Source: an uncultured Muribaculaceae bacterium
Lineage (GTDB): Bacteria > Bacteroidota > Bacteroidia > Bacteroidales > Muribaculaceae
Assembly (NCBI GenBank): GCA_910578805.1
Contig: CAJTRS010000035.1
Coordinates: 1-5,637, forward strand
DNA length: 5,637 nucleotides
Reading direction: 5' to 3'
The notes under the pieces were generated by a model. That model did not search any database. It saw nothing but the letters and a program-made list of their open reading frames with translations, and had not been told where the DNA came from. The position numbers were made by a program, and so were the translations under genes. Shown piece after piece: positions 5,636-5,637 of this stretch; the stretch's first letter is position 1; each line of letters starts with the position of its first letter.

Positions 5636-5637
5636 CA

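Noticed and set aside
1..5637. Insertion sequence, CRISPR array, tRNA or riboswitch
   Set aside because: No transposase, terminal inverted repeats, short regularly spaced repeats, cloverleaf or known aptamer pattern was found by reading both strands.

Overview
The window looks like chromosome from a gut-type Bacteroidales bacterium, possibly Muribaculaceae or a relative. Four things point that way: lipoproteins with an acidic Bacteroidetes surface-export signal right after the lipobox cysteine, Big_2 immunoglobulin-like domains, starts with no clear Shine-Dalgarno sequence in A/T-rich leaders, and promoter-like sites of the TTTG / TAnnTTTG type. The genus is inference; no rRNA or other marker is present.

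Left part (1-3695, + strand): after a short leader with a likely leftward (divergent) promoter at the very edge and a weak rightward one, three paralogous lipoprotein genes lie head to tail (133-1230, 1257-2363, 2394-3695) with gaps of only 26 and 30 bases, so they are probably one operon. Each encodes a lipoprotein signal peptide, one Big_2 domain (two in the third protein), and a C-terminal domain of about 235-245 residues that starts with G-D-x-Y-Y-S-D-G-T and ends with V-R-x-[VI/IL/VL]-L-A-F or close variants. The W-Y-L-P-S-x-K-E-L core, W-S-S-S region and V-R-x-x-L-A-F end resemble the DUF1566/FISUMP group of C-type-lectin-like domains. The array probably displays three diverged versions of one binding head on the cell surface.

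Middle (3696-3797): a convergent intergenic region holds a 17-bp perfect hairpin that can terminate the lipoprotein operon. A second hairpin spans the stop codon of the opposing gene.

Right part (3798-5180, - strand): a complete ClC-family anion channel/transporter without CBS domains. It keeps the gating glutamate but has valine at the usual internal proton-glutamate position. Its 143-base upstream region contains a perfect TGTTAA-N4-TTAACA dyad. At the right edge (5324-5635, - strand) lies an acidic, tyrosine-rich gene I cannot identify, which may continue outside the window.

Nothing links the lipoproteins functionally to the ClC protein; they are convergent neighbours. No tRNA, rRNA, CRISPR array, insertion sequence or reverse transcriptase was seen.
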